Of a DNA stretch of 64,000 nucleotides, positions 53,451 to 64,000 are shown piece by piece; the first letter of the stretch is position 1; each line of letters begins with the position of its first letter. The stretch comes from Climacteris rufus (taxonomy: Eukaryota; Chordata; Aves; Passeriformes; Climacteridae). Below the pieces are notes generated by a model, which saw only the letters and a list, made by a program, of their open reading frames with translations, ran no database searches and was not told where the DNA came from. The DNA lies in the NCBI GenBank assembly GCA_013398175.1, contig VZRZ01003109.1, positions 151,417 through 215,416 on the forward strand, given 5' to 3'. The position numbers and the translations under genes were made by a program.

Positions 53451-54300
53451 AGCGGTTTGTGCGGGTTTACTTTCGGCAAGGTGAGCCGGCCCCGCGGTGC
53501 GCCCCGGCCGGCTGCCGGCGGGAGTAAACCTGCGCCCCCGGGCCCTCTGGAGCGCTGGAGGGGCCGAGCGGCCGCGCTCCCCTCACAGCCCCGGCGCGCC
53601 GCAGCGCCCTCCCCATCATGGCGGACACGCCTCCNNNNNNNNNNNNNNNNNNNNNNNNNNNNNNNNNNNNNNNNNNNNNNNNNNNNNNNNNNNNNNNNNN
53701 NNNNNNNNNNNNNNNNNNNNNNNNNNNNNNNNNNNNNNNNNNNNNNNNNNNNNNNNNNNNNNNNNNNNNNNNNNNNNNNNNNNNNNNNNNNNNNNNNNNN
53801 NNNNNNNNNNNNNNNNNNNNNNNNNNNNNNNNNNNNNNNNNNNNNNNNNNNNNNNNNNNNNNNNNNNNNNNNNNNNNNNNNNNNNNNNNNNNNNNNNNNN
53901 NNNNNNNNNNNNNNNNNNNNNNNNNNNNNNNNNNNNNNNNNNNNNNNNNNNNNNNNNNNNNNNNNNNNNNNNNNNNNNNNNNNNNNNNNNNNNNNNNNNN
54001 NNNNNNNNNNNNNNNNNNNNNNNNNNNNNNNNNNNNNNNNNNNNNNNNNNNNNNNNNNNNNNNNNNNNNNNNNNNNNNNNNNNNNNNNNNNNNNNNNNNN
54101 NNNNNNNNNNNNNNNNNNNNNNNNNNNNNNNNNNNNNNNNNNNNNNNNNNNNNNNTCGGGGACAGAGCGGCGCCCACCTGTAACCCGGCGGGGCGTTCCG
54201 GGCCGCCACCGGTGCCAAACCGGCCCCAAACCGGCCCGCCTTCTAACCCGCGAATGCCCGCGGTTACCTGTAGCTCCCGTAACACCCCGAGGCTCGCCCA
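53450..54300 (+). promoter_or_regulatory. PGAP1: CpG island, presumed PGAP1 promoter
   Basis: Both flanks of the N run are dense in CpG and GC, in contrast to the AT-rich surroundings. The island lies between the end of ANKRD44 and PGAP1 exon 2 (58114), where the PGAP1 promoter and first exon must be. Just before the gap, ATGGCGGA (53618-53625) resembles a YY1 site, which often lies just downstream of TSSs in + orientation. No TATA box is seen. The TSS cannot be placed because the centre is unsequenced. Confidence 0.75.
53635..54155. other. Assembly gap (521 N)
   Basis: An unbroken run of N inside the CpG island. It probably hides PGAP1 exon 1, which in mammals encodes about 49 residues with the first transmembrane segment and ends in phase 0, matching the phase needed at 58114. 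The true length may differ from 521. All open frames spanning it are artefacts. Confidence 0.95.
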
Positions 54301-57300
54301 GGCGATGGCAAAGGAAGAGGCTGGGCCGGCTCCTCTGACAGCACTCACAGCACTGCCAGTGCCCAGGAGGCCGAGCCTTGCGCTTCACGGCCCTTTTCGT
54401 GACTTGGTAGCGTGAAGCAATTGATGTGTTAAAAAAGCGCGGAGCTGAGCTTTGACTGTTAAGGTGTTTCTCAAGGTGGTGAACTGTAGTGCAAAGTCCT
54501 CACAGTGAGCACTTTGGAGGCACCATGTCCCACAGTTTATATGGGAGAGCTTGTAAATCTGTCCGAGGACGCTCTTGTTTTGCTAACGGAGCCTTGTAGA
54601 AGTCTGTTTGAAAACCTGGGCTCAGTTTGACACCGGGAACTGCTGCTGGAACTGTTGTTTTCCAGACACTGTATTCTGGCTTAATACGGGAGGATGTAAA
54701 CACGTATTTGTACGTTGCTGCTAACCCTGCACCGTGCAATTGTTAGAAAGCACTTTCTCTTTTTAATAGTAGTTCTTACTACTGCATTTTCTCTCTTATT
54801 AAAAGCAGAGTATGTTGACGTCTGAACATGCATTTAACATTATCTAAGATCTAATCTATGCTGGAAAAAATATGAAGTATTCTAAATAGTACTCTGTTTT
54901 GAAGCGGATTGCAAGCTGGCTTGTATAGTAAAGAAGGTCTAAAAGCAAAACTTTAGTGTCTAAATTGGTAATGAAGCAGAAAGCTCATTTTTGGATCTAC
55001 TAGCATTCCTTTGCTAACCTTGATATAGTTGTCTTAGCCTACAAAAGAGAAAGTTGGTGTAGCTGCAAGGATTGTTTTGTCAGTGCTGTAGGACAAATTT
55101 GTTTAAGCAGTTATAAATACTTAAATACTACGCGACAAATTTTCAGATCTCCTGGCAGGCAAAACCTACTTCAGCTTCAATCTGACGCCAGCCAACAGCA
55201 AGTTACTGGCAAAATCTGTGTGATGTTATTGGCGCTCGCCTGAAATTCTTGTCTGCCACCACATCTTTTGTATTTCCTTATTATGTCAGGGCTTAAACTC
55301 CAAGCAGCTTTGGGCAGGTGTTTGCTGGTAAGGGATGCAAGGCTTCAAGGTAAGCAGTAGTTGCATGCAGGAGATGCAGCTGGCTGTATTGCCTCCTGGA
55401 ATTTCTGTTTCCTGAGTAATCACATTTACTGTGTAGAAAAGAGCAGTTGGGGCTGTGGGGGAATTGTGAATTGATTTGGATTTGCTAGGGCATTATACTT
55501 TTCGAGTACCTCTTTATTGTTGGCGGTGTCTTTGTTGTATGGGTAGGAAATCCCAGGGCAGGAGTTTGAGGTGGGAGGTACCTGTCCTTGCTTCCATACT
55601 GGCATCATGTTACAAAACAAATTGCTGCTTGAGCAATTAAACAAGAAGTTCAGTTTCTTTTGTTTCTATCAGTGTGCATTAGCTCACAGTCAGGCTGAGT
55701 ATTGGAATTGGTTTGGATTTTTCTTCTGGTTTTTTTTGTACTTGAATGTAGTTTTTTGTATGAGTTTTAAAATTGCAGTGTTTGGATTTGACCTGGCCTT
55801 GTCTGTTCAGCTGTACTTGCAAGAGATTCAGAAGTTAGTAATGAGGACTTTTTCACATAAACCTAATTTCTTTGGCAACTAGGGTGAAAAATGAAGCCTA
55901 CATTGACACTGTAAAAAGTTACTGTAGCTTGCTACAACTGGTTACATAAGCAAAGTCTTGGGAATTCAGAATTTAAACCTACTGTCATGGAACATGAATG
56001 TCTCTTTCCATCAGAGCTAGGCCATTTTGTTATAATATTTGAACACTGTGATTTACAAAAAAAACAAAAAAAAAATCCCAGACCCACAGTATTTTGATAG
56101 TACAATTCTTGTGGGTTGTGTGGGGTTTTGTGTTTGACATTGACCCAAAGAAGAACAGCTTGTTAATTTTATGTTCTGTAAAAGTTTTTGAAAAGACAAT
56201 GAACCAGGAAGTCACTGTGGAGGAACAGTTGATTTGATCTGTCAGGAAGTCATATAAGCACATCTTGATGGCACTCTTAGTTTAGTAATGGGAACTGATG
56301 AAGTTTTTTTCACATAATTTTGGAAGCCTTTGCAAAAGGAGCAGCAGAAAGGAATGGGAATTGGACAGTGATGCCAGGGAAGTTGGAAAGGCAAGATGAT
56401 GGGGAAAGGGAAGAAACCACTGGAGGGATGATGTGAAGATGTAAGCTCTGAATGACATTTAAATTTATTTGTTCCCAGTGCAAGAATGTAGCTCACAATC
56501 TCTATTTCACTAATGAATGAAGATAATTACAATAATATAAACAATACAGAAATATATATATCATAGGTTAGAAATTTTATATATAAATATATCTCTATGT
56601 GTATGTATGTATTAACCATCATAAGAAAAGTTTGCAAATAACCAATATGCTAAACAACTTGAAGGCTAAGGGAGAAAGAAAATAGTTATTAGCTGAGGAG
56701 AGCTAGAGAAGAACAGGGGAAGGGAGGGAGTGTGTGAGCAGTGAATTAAGGCTAAATCACCTTTATGGTAGATACAGCTGAGAAAAACAATGAAATATTT
56801 GAAACAGGGATGCTTCTGTTTCAAGAAAGCAATTAAGAGAGACTTTGCAGATTTCATATGGAAAATTGAGTTTAGTTTTGACCTTATTCTGTAAAAGTGT
56901 TTCCTTGAATTATAAATGACACCTTAATACCTTTATTTTTTCATTATCTTGTTTGTCTCTCAATTGCAGTAATAGAATCAAACATCGGAATGAGTGTATT
57001 TGCGCTCATCACAATTTTTTTAAAAATTATCTTAGAAACTCAGATTTGCAACCAACCAACCTCCACGCAGGAGTTAATTGTGTTCTTGTTTACTACTTAT
57101 TTGGTTTAAAACAGTGTCCTGTGACTCAAGGAGATTGACTTACTGGTCTAAGATTAATCCTCACCTAGCCCTAGGTTCAAAGAGACCTTCTTATTTCTTT
57201 GGGAATCGTAATCGGTTGTGGTTACGTTGTGATAACTGTGAATCAGTTGTGTGATAGGTTTGGGGGCTTACTTGTTTTCTTCTTTGTTTTAAGACAAGAA

Positions 57301-58113
57301 GCATGGCCTTTGTTAGGGTGACAACTGACACATACATTGGGCTGTGAGTCATTACAAAACCAGGTGGTTTGTCAGACCGCAAAACCAGCTCTGAAAATGA
57401 AACAGAAAAAGGCCCAAAGGACCATGGGTTTGTTTTTTCTGATAAGCCCCATTGGGGTGATTACTGCTATTGTTTAGGCTCCCATTGCAGGTGATATCTC
57501 TGCAAAGTCACCTAAGAGAATTCCCGGAGCATCTGGAATTTACCCTGGTGGAACAGGTGGCATCTGGCATCACCTCCCTCCCCCTGCTCTCGAGGTTTGG
57601 CTTCCGCATCCCGCGCAGGAGCTCGTCCTCGTCTCACATACGTGGGGTTGGAAGGGATTCCGGAACCGCTCCGGTGGATCAGGAATAATTAGGATCACTC
57701 ACATGCCCCAGTTTCTGGTCTCACATTCTCCTGGGAGAAGTGGCTGGGTGTTGATATATCTTTTTTTGTCTTTTTCCCCCTGTATTGTAAGGCTGGATTT
57801 ACTTTATGAATGTGCAACTTGGACAGATACATAATTGCTTTCATTTGCAGTTTGTTTTTAAACTCGTTAAAGTTAATCACTGTTTAGAGTGAGTAACTGC
57901 AGCCACTCATTATCCATAGCAATACCTACTTAAACAATATGTTTGATACTTTATTTTTAATTGTTTTTTTTAAAGCTACTTTTTCATTCTGTGTTCTTCA
58001 GACTGTAATTTCAACCCATACCTAAGCCAGATCATTTAAATGGCTGGATAGCTGCTGTATTTTCCTGTTTGTAACACTATAAACAAGGTGTTTTCTTTTT
58101 AACTTTGCAATAG
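54156..58113 (+). other. PGAP1 intron 1 (3' part after the gap)
   Basis: Begins CpG-rich, then becomes AT-rich. It contains AT-rich low complexity near 56551-56611 and a GC-rich patch near 57520-57690 with a CR1-like word (GGTTGGAAGGGA). No coding exon was recognised before 58114. Confidence 0.6.
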
Positions 58114-58267
58114 AAAATAAAATTACCCAAGAAAACAGCCAGACGATACCCAGCATATGAGCTCTATCTCTATGGGGAAGGAAACTATGCTGAAGAAAAC
58201 AAAAATCTCCTATTGACAGGAATTCCAGTTCTCTTTCTTCCTGGGAATGCTGGCAGTTACAAACAAG
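58114..58267 (+). CDS. PGAP1: PGAP1 exon 2
   Basis: Phase 0 start after the acceptor gcaatag: KIKLPKKTARRYPAYELYLY, GEGNYAEENKN, LLLTGIPVLFLPGNAGSYKQ and one base of Val. The donor is GTAAGT. It is the first strand of the lipase domain plus the PGNAGSYKQ signature. Confidence 0.95.
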
Positions 58268-61200
58268 GTAAGTGTTTAGTGAAGTTGTAGGTGTCTTACA
58301 AAAAAGCTCAGATTTATGCATTAATTAGTTTTCTGCTTGAAATAATATCAGCCAGGGTAATAATGGTTGATCGTACTAGTTTACGTTTAATTTCAAACAG
58401 TCAAAATACATTATTTTTGTATGAAATCAGTTGAATGGTTAAGCTGTAGTATTTCTCTGGAGCAAGACTTTAACTTTGGAAAGCCAGAAACAGCACAGTT
58501 TATGCTGCACTATGGCAGCACTGCACCCTTGCTGTACTTTTGATTGCAAACATCTAGTTGGTTTTGATTTGAACAACGTTTAGTGCAGTTAATGCCAAAA
58601 AAAACAAGACCTGAATTTGATTAGAAGAAACTGAACCATCTGTCATCTGTGGTGTGAAGGAATTATGTGCTATAGAAATAAGCAGCACCTTGTGTCTTGC
58701 CCTGTAGCTTCATTATTCCCTACATCTTTATGTAGTGGTGTTTTTTTCTTAACATTGTCTTCCCACTTTATACCTAGGCTGCTTTTGTTTTCCACGTTAT
58801 TCCCTCCTACGTTTCTAGGCTCCAAATGAAAAGAAGTAATAGTTTTAAAGCATTTTTATTTTTCATTCTGAATACCAAAGCTAATGGTTTGATGAACATG
58901 AAGCTTTGTGTTTCAGTGTTTACTCTGGTATCTGCTGTTCCTTCCAGTCTGGGTTTGTCAGACTGTTATTTTTGTTTTCTGAAATGTGCTTTGAAACAGA
59001 AAATAACACTTTCATGATGTTAGAAAATGGATGTGTGTGTGTGTGGGGAAACCATCACAGTCTGAACCTTGCTGTCTTACTGTGTAATTTTTCCTTATAT
59101 TAGCACTAAACTTGATGATTCAATTATCTGATTTCAGAGAACCCTTGTGGAATTATTTTTTTTTTGAGAACGTACTTGCTTAGCTTATAACAATGTAAAA
59201 TATTTTCCCAGCTACTTGTAGAAAACCCATACAGACTTCCAGGCACAATAGCATCCAAAGAAGATCACAAACATAATGATTATGAGAGGTGCCATATGGC
59301 CTTTCGTAATCGTGCATCAGATATTGCAAATCTGTGAATTAATGCTGTCTCTAAAAACATGGCAGTACATCACTATGCAGGAAATAGAATGGTATTTTCA
59401 GGGCATTTTAGGATCTAAAAGGAAGTATCTGAAGAACAAAAAGTAGGTGAGTAAAAGTACTACATGCTGTGGATATAATGTGCTGCTTAGGATCAGTAAA
59501 TATTTAAATATATGTTCTTTGAGAAGCAGATTTAGGGAGACTGGCAATAAGTCATATGTGCATTTTGCAAAACCTTTGTTAAAATTGATTCATATTAATT
59601 AATATTTTGTTCAGAATTTATTGTGAGATAACACAGTTTTATTCTGATACCTAGATGAGCAGAGAAGGTGTTGCTATTAAAATTTTCATTGTTGTTTAAA
59701 ATATATTCCTATTTGCTGAGCAACGAAGACAAGTGCTGCTGCTGCCTTTGCTGGCCTTGTTATTTTCACAGAATCATTTAGGTTGGGAAGGACCTTTAAC
59801 ATTATGGAATGCAGCCATTAACCCAGTACTGCCAAGCCCACCACTAAGCCATGACCCCAAGTGTCACGTCTGCACAGCTTTTAACACAGCTTTTAAATTC
59901 CTCCAGGAATGGTGACTCCACCACTGCCTTGGGCAGCCTGTTCCAATGTCTGACTACCCTTCTGGGGGAGAAACTTTTCCTGAGATCCAATATAAATCTC
60001 CCCCAGTGCAACTTGAGGCCATTTCCTCTTGTCCTTTCACTTGAAAGAAGAGGCTGACCCCACTTTACTGCAACCTTCTTTCAGGATGTTTTAATGTGTT
60101 ATAGACACTTATGAAATGTTAATTCATCATCTTTCATGGGCACTGAAATGAATTTTGTACATGTACAAAATTCAGACTCAGAGTAAAAGGTGATCTGGTT
60201 TAGTTGTTGGACGTGAATCTGAGGTTGGGATCCTGAGTTCTCTTTAGAAATCTGTCATGCTTGCCTTGGGAGTCTCTGTGTGGTATTCTTGTTCCTTTTA
60301 CCCTGACCTCCAAGGTATAAAGTTATTATAAGATACTTGACCTTTTAAATACTTTTGGGTTATTTTCAAACCATTTTGAAGGTGGTCTTTTTGCTTATTA
60401 GATAAAGGTAGAATGGTGAAATGATTGACTGTAAATCAGATTTATAATTCTCATCATGCTGATAATATCTTTTTGGGTGTTTTACCATATAAAGTACTTC
60501 TTAAATAATATTGTCCTATTTCAGGAGCTTCTCTGAAATTTTATACTTTAATTTCTATAGCAAACTTTTCTGAGAAGGAGGGTTCTGCAGTTCCCTCACC
60601 CTGTTGTACTCTAGGAGAATCTTGCTGCTGTGTGCTGGATTGGGGCAGACCTTTCTGGCAATCATTACCTAGTTTACATACTCGCTTTTGGGACTTTCTC
60701 TTTTATTTTTTTCTTCTGCTACCATGCCTTTTTATTTGCAGCTGTTATTGTTCCCATCCTGCACTGTCTCCATGGAAACTTGGGGGACAATTCTGCACTC
60801 AAAAGGCTCTATTAAATAGTAGCCAGGGCTAGCCAGGGAAGACAGGTCAGAAACAAGACCTTATAAACTGAACATTTTCTCATTCAAGGTTTTATATGGA
60901 CAACTGTCCTTTAGGGTTTGGGTTTGCAATCCCCCATACAATATTGTGCTGGTATTTGGGAATATTGTCTTAGAGGTGATGGTTTTAGGAGAGCCTGGCA
61001 GTAGGAATGCCTCTACAGTTGAAATCAAAAAGGCCTTCTTGTCTTGATGGCAATAAGAAGGTGCAAATGAGACGAGGAAAGCAGCCCTACAGTGGAAGAA
61101 CATAATCCTTGATCCTTGAGTAAATTTGGTTTTGACATAAAGTATCTCTGTAGTCAGCAGTAAGCTGAAAAGGATTGTTTGGTTTTGAATGTCTTTTCTA

Positions 61201-63530
61201 AATGGCTTGAGATGAACAATGGATGTAATATAATATTTGTTTCTTAATCAGTTATGTATTTATGTGTTTGTCTATTAAAGATGGTGCTAAGCAGTGAGTA
61301 TTAGACTGTTCTAATTGATGTGGTTTCTTTTTCTAGTACGTTCTCTTGGTTCCATTGCACTTAGAAAAGCAGAAGATGTTGACTTCAAGTATCATTTTAA
61401 TTTCTTCAGTGTCAACTTTAATGAGGAGTTGGTTGCATTGTATGGTGGCAGTCTGCAACGACAGACCAAGTTTGTGCATGAATGCATAAAAGTAATTCTT
61501 AAGTTGTATGGGGTAAGTAGTGACCTATGCTGAGTAATGTACTTCCATCTGGGAATGGAATTCTGGGCTGCCTTTTCTGCTGGAAAGCTGAAGAGTGATG
61601 AGTAAGGGAGGGAGACTTTATAATGTGTGTAGATATTTGAAGGTGATAGTGATCCAGCAGAGAATTCCTTCTCTTTGGCTAGATTTTTAGTGCTTGTGAC
61701 AATCGCAGAGCTTTGGTTCAGTTCTGTGTTGTGTTTCTGAATAAATACTTCCATGCACAATGGTTGCCTTTTTCTAGTAGAGACATAAACTTTCTCAAGC
61801 TTACTAAATTATTAATATAGCATTGCCTTACATTCAGTTTTGTGTGGGAAAGTTCTTTGATATCCTCTGTTCCTAAAAGTCTCAGAAATTAAAATAAGCT
61901 TAAGTTTATTAAGCTTACACAGTATACAGTATTTCCTTTTGGGCTGGAAACTTCGTATTAAGCACATTTTTTGAGATAGCAACTAAATTTATATTCAGTT
62001 TGTAAACTTGTCAAGTTGATGCTAGTTAATGTTATCCTTGAAAGGCCATAAGTTAATTTTGAGGGGGAAAAAATCTACAACTGACAACCAGAGTTCAATG
62101 CCAGATCTGTTTCTGATGTGTCTAATTGCTCTTTGCTTCAGGACCAAGAATTTGCACCGAGCAGTGTGGCAATAGTTGGTCATTCCATGGGTGGTCTTGT
62201 TGCAAGAGCATTGCTCACTCTGAAGAATTTTAAGCCTGAACTTATAACCCTCCTCATTACACAAGCCACACCTCATGTTGCACCTGTAATGCCTTTAGAC
62301 AAATATCTTACTGGTGAGTATTGCAAGTTGTCTAACTACATCGTATTTCTTTATTGATCCTCTCAAGCTTTAGTAGGTGAGGTTCTTGCAAATGAACAGC
62401 CAAATATGCTGCTTTGTTTGCTGTAATGAATCTGTTCCTCTGTTGCTCAGGTAGCTGTTTGTGAGTGCCAGGATGCTCAGAGAAAGTCAAGTGTCACATA
62501 AAATGGATTATGTGGACTTGAGTTTCTGTGCAAGGCCTGGAGCTCTCAATAGCTTGTAATTTTAATAAGTTTCAGGGCATGTTACTAAATTTGTAAGCTT
62601 TCCAGTGAATGACATATTTTCTTTCTTCTTTTTTTTCCTCCTCCTTTAAAACTTGACCTCTGTAATGGCTTTTATCTTTATCAAATGAAATAGCATTAGT
62701 TCTGTAGAAGGTGCTAAATTTAATGTTTTTCATACCCAAAGGTTGTAGGTGTGAGAATATTAAATATAGATGTAATTACATATTTTATATTTACAAAAAA
62801 GATCACATTTTCTCCTCACCTACGTAAAAATAAAGCATAATTGTGCATGTACTATACACTTCTTGGAAAGCTAGATTTGATTAAACTGTACTGATTAAAT
62901 ATGTGTTTAGTGATAATTGTGTTGCTGCACATAGATACTGAGGGAACTGGTGAAGGAAAGGGAACAGACATTAATTTTCATTATTCTCTGTGACACCCAA
63001 GAGGAATGGATTATCTTTAGCTGCTGGATTTGATTTATTGTGCTTGTATTAATTCTCCATCCTACAACTGATTTCTGTGCAATGCTGCTTCCTTACTGAC
63101 TGCTTCTGTCCTTCAAAAAAATCTGTAGTTTGCTACTCTAACAGTGTATGTGCTCAGCTGATGTAGAAAGTTTATCTGTCTTTCCTAACTGCTACCTCCT
63201 CGGGGTTAAAACAATCATTTTCCTCTCTTACATGAATCAAAAGTGATAAGCAGAGCTCTCATGTCTCTAGGGGGGCTGACAGAAACTTTTAGTTAATGTT
63301 TATATAGCTTCTTTTGTATATCAAATAGCCTTATGGGAAAATTGTGATTGATTTTAATGTATTTTATAGATTTTTATACAGCTGTAAACAATCATTGGAT
63401 TCTAAAGGCCCAGGATTTAAGAAATTTAACTACCCTTTCTGTGGCGGGAGGATTCAGAGATTACCAAGTTCGTTCAGGACTGGCTTTTCTACCAAGATTG
63501 AGTCAACATGACAGTGCCTTATCTGTTGTG
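58114..63530 (+). CDS. PGAP1: PGAP1, GPI inositol-deacylase (partial, exons 2-5)
   Basis: Exons 58114-58267, 61337-61512, 62142-62313 and 63370-63530 join in one frame (662 coding bases plus a split codon). They match about residues 50-270 of the roughly 920-residue PGAP1. By family knowledge PGAP1 is a multi-pass ER membrane lipase of the alpha/beta-hydrolase type. It removes the acyl chain from the inositol of newly attached GPI anchors, a step needed for efficient ER exit of GPI proteins. Visible here are LTGIPVLFLPGNAGSYKQ (oxyanion-side strand), FSVNFNEELVALYGGSL, and the nucleophile elbow GHSMGG at 62178-62195, whose serine falls at residue 174 by my count, the known catalytic serine. 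ATPHVAPVMPLD and GGFRDYQVRSG follow. Exon 1 is lost in the gap, and the later transmembrane part lies beyond the right edge. Confidence 0.96.
59767..60105 (-). mobile_element. CR1 LINE fragment
   Basis: Begins CACAGAATCATTTAGGTTGG and carries the typical CR1 words CCACTAAGCCATGACCCCAA, GGTGACTCCACCACTGCC, TGGGCAGCCTGTTCCAATG and CAACTTGAGGCCATTTCCTC. It is the longest and best-preserved CR1 copy here, in antisense orientation. Open frames at 59733-60057 are derived from it. Confidence 0.9.
61337..61512 (+). CDS. PGAP1: PGAP1 exon 3
   Basis: Completes Val and encodes RSLGSIALRKAEDVDFKYHF, NFFSVNFNEELVALYGGSLQ and RQTKFVHECIKVILKLYG. The acceptor is ttttctag and the donor is GTAAGT, leaving phase 0. 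The antisense frame at 61392-61760 is its shadow. Confidence 0.95.
62142..62313 (+). CDS. PGAP1: PGAP1 exon 4 (catalytic serine)
   Basis: Encodes DQEFAPSSVAIVGHSMGG, LVARALLTLKNF, LLITQATPHVAPVMPLDKYL and a split Asp. The GXSXG elbow is intact and its serine codon is TCC at 62184-62186. The acceptor is tgcttcag and the donor is GTGAGT. Confidence 0.96.
63370..63530 (+). CDS. PGAP1: PGAP1 exon 5
   Basis: Completes Asp and encodes FYTAVNNHWILKAQDLRNLT, TLSVAGGFRDYQVRSGL and LSQHDSALSVV. The acceptor is attttatag and the donor is GTAAAA, leaving phase 0. The next exon lies beyond 64000. Confidence 0.94.
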
Positions 63531-63955
63531 GTAAAAAAGCAAACTGTTTTTTTTGGTTTTGCATGCAACTGTTAGATAGTCATTTATGTAATGCATGTAT
63601 TGGTATCTAATTACAGTCTATATGTGCAGCATAGTGTAAATAATATGAAAATACTACATGTGAAAACCCTAAGTAGACAGTGAATGGTTATAGAATCATA
63701 AATAGTTGATGTAGTATAAGTGAGTGTCCACTGGAGGAGTATGTGTGGCACTGGTTGGAATAATCTACCACTTAGTACTGCTTTTTTTTTTGCTTGCACT
63801 TTTTCAGTTCCAGAACTCAGGTTTTATTTCCCTGCTTTTGCAAGAGATGTCTATATGGAGAATGGCAGGTGTGCAGTACAGAAGTAGAGTGTTTGTTTGA
63901 TTATAAAAGAGAGTTCTGGCTTGGAGCCCTCTTTTTGTATCTGTTGTTTTTCAAG

Positions 63956-64000
63956 GAATTTAGGAATAGAAAGGATGTAGAGGATCATCAAGTCCAGTTT
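63956..64000 (-). mobile_element. CR1 LINE fragment cut by the window edge
   Basis: GGAATTTAGGAATAGAAAGG followed by GAGGATCATCAAGTCCAG looks like the start of another CR1 3' end in antisense orientation. Only 45 bases are visible, so the assignment is provisional. Confidence 0.6.

Larger units (their letters stand above)
58268..64000 (+). other. PGAP1 introns 2-5
   Basis: Introns 58268-61336, 61513-62141, 62314-63369 and 63531 to the edge. They are AT-rich, with the CR1 at 59767-60105, a short TG run near 59030 and the CR1 start at 63956. No further coding exon was recognised before the edge. Confidence 0.6.

Noticed and set aside
53387..54415. Several long open frames (200-333 codons) on both strands
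   Set aside because: They run through 521 N characters that translate to X. Only the short flanks are real sequence, and they show no family match.
59733..60057. Two + strand open frames
   Set aside because: They are translations of the antisense CR1 copy at 59767-60105.
61392..61760. 122-codon minus-strand frame
   Set aside because: It overlaps PGAP1 exon 3 in antisense and is a shadow of that coding sequence.
63690..63720. TAGAATCATAAATAG as a further CR1 start
   Set aside because: Only about a dozen bases resemble the CR1 end and the following sequence does not fit.
1..64000. CRISPR arrays, operons, prophages, bacterial defence systems
   Set aside because: The sequence is intron-rich vertebrate DNA. 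No regularly spaced repeat array or compact gene cluster exists.

Overview
The window is vertebrate nuclear DNA, most likely from a bird. It holds long AT-rich introns and short coding exons bounded by GT/AG, plus several CR1-type LINE fragments of the avian kind. The only assembly gap falls in a CpG-rich promoter, a common failure of bird short-read assemblies. The species cannot be named from this sequence.

Two genes lie head-to-tail on the + strand. Positions 876-48528 carry 23 coding exons (2,718 nt including the stop; 905 residues) that join in one unbroken frame. They encode the middle and C-terminal parts of ANKRD44, the ankyrin-repeat regulatory subunit B of protein phosphatase 6. The exons for about the first 154 residues lie left of the window. 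A 3'UTR of about 4.2 kb follows, ending at a poly(A) signal at 52676-52681 with a GT-rich element downstream.

Less than 1 kb further on a CpG island begins (about 53450-54300), interrupted by a 521-base run of N (53635-54155). It should be the promoter and first exon of PGAP1, the ER GPI inositol-deacylase. PGAP1 exons 2-5 are at 58114-58267, 61337-61512, 62142-62313 and 63370-63530. They include the lipase motif GHSMGG, and the gene runs off the right edge. ANKRD44 followed by PGAP1 on the same strand is the order and orientation I know from human 2q33.1. The two proteins have unrelated jobs (PP6 targeting in the cytosol, GPI-anchor remodelling in the ER), so the linkage looks like ancient synteny rather than a functional unit.

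The rest is intron: about 47 kb in total, including one 12.2-kb ANKRD44 intron (20193-32412). It holds CR1 fragments, simple repeats, a 17-bp minisatellite, a 44-bp tandem duplication, an AT-rich inverted repeat and a few GC/CpG-rich patches. I found no tRNA, rRNA, CRISPR array, bacterial-type system or minus-strand gene. I did not find an undescribed biological system. The points most worth checking are a frame-neutral ANKRD44-type exon behind a tandem AAGAAG acceptor, a roughly 75% GC exon in an AT-rich neighbourhood, a possible alternative exon just before the ANKRD44 tail exon, and the PGAP1 first exon lost in the gap.
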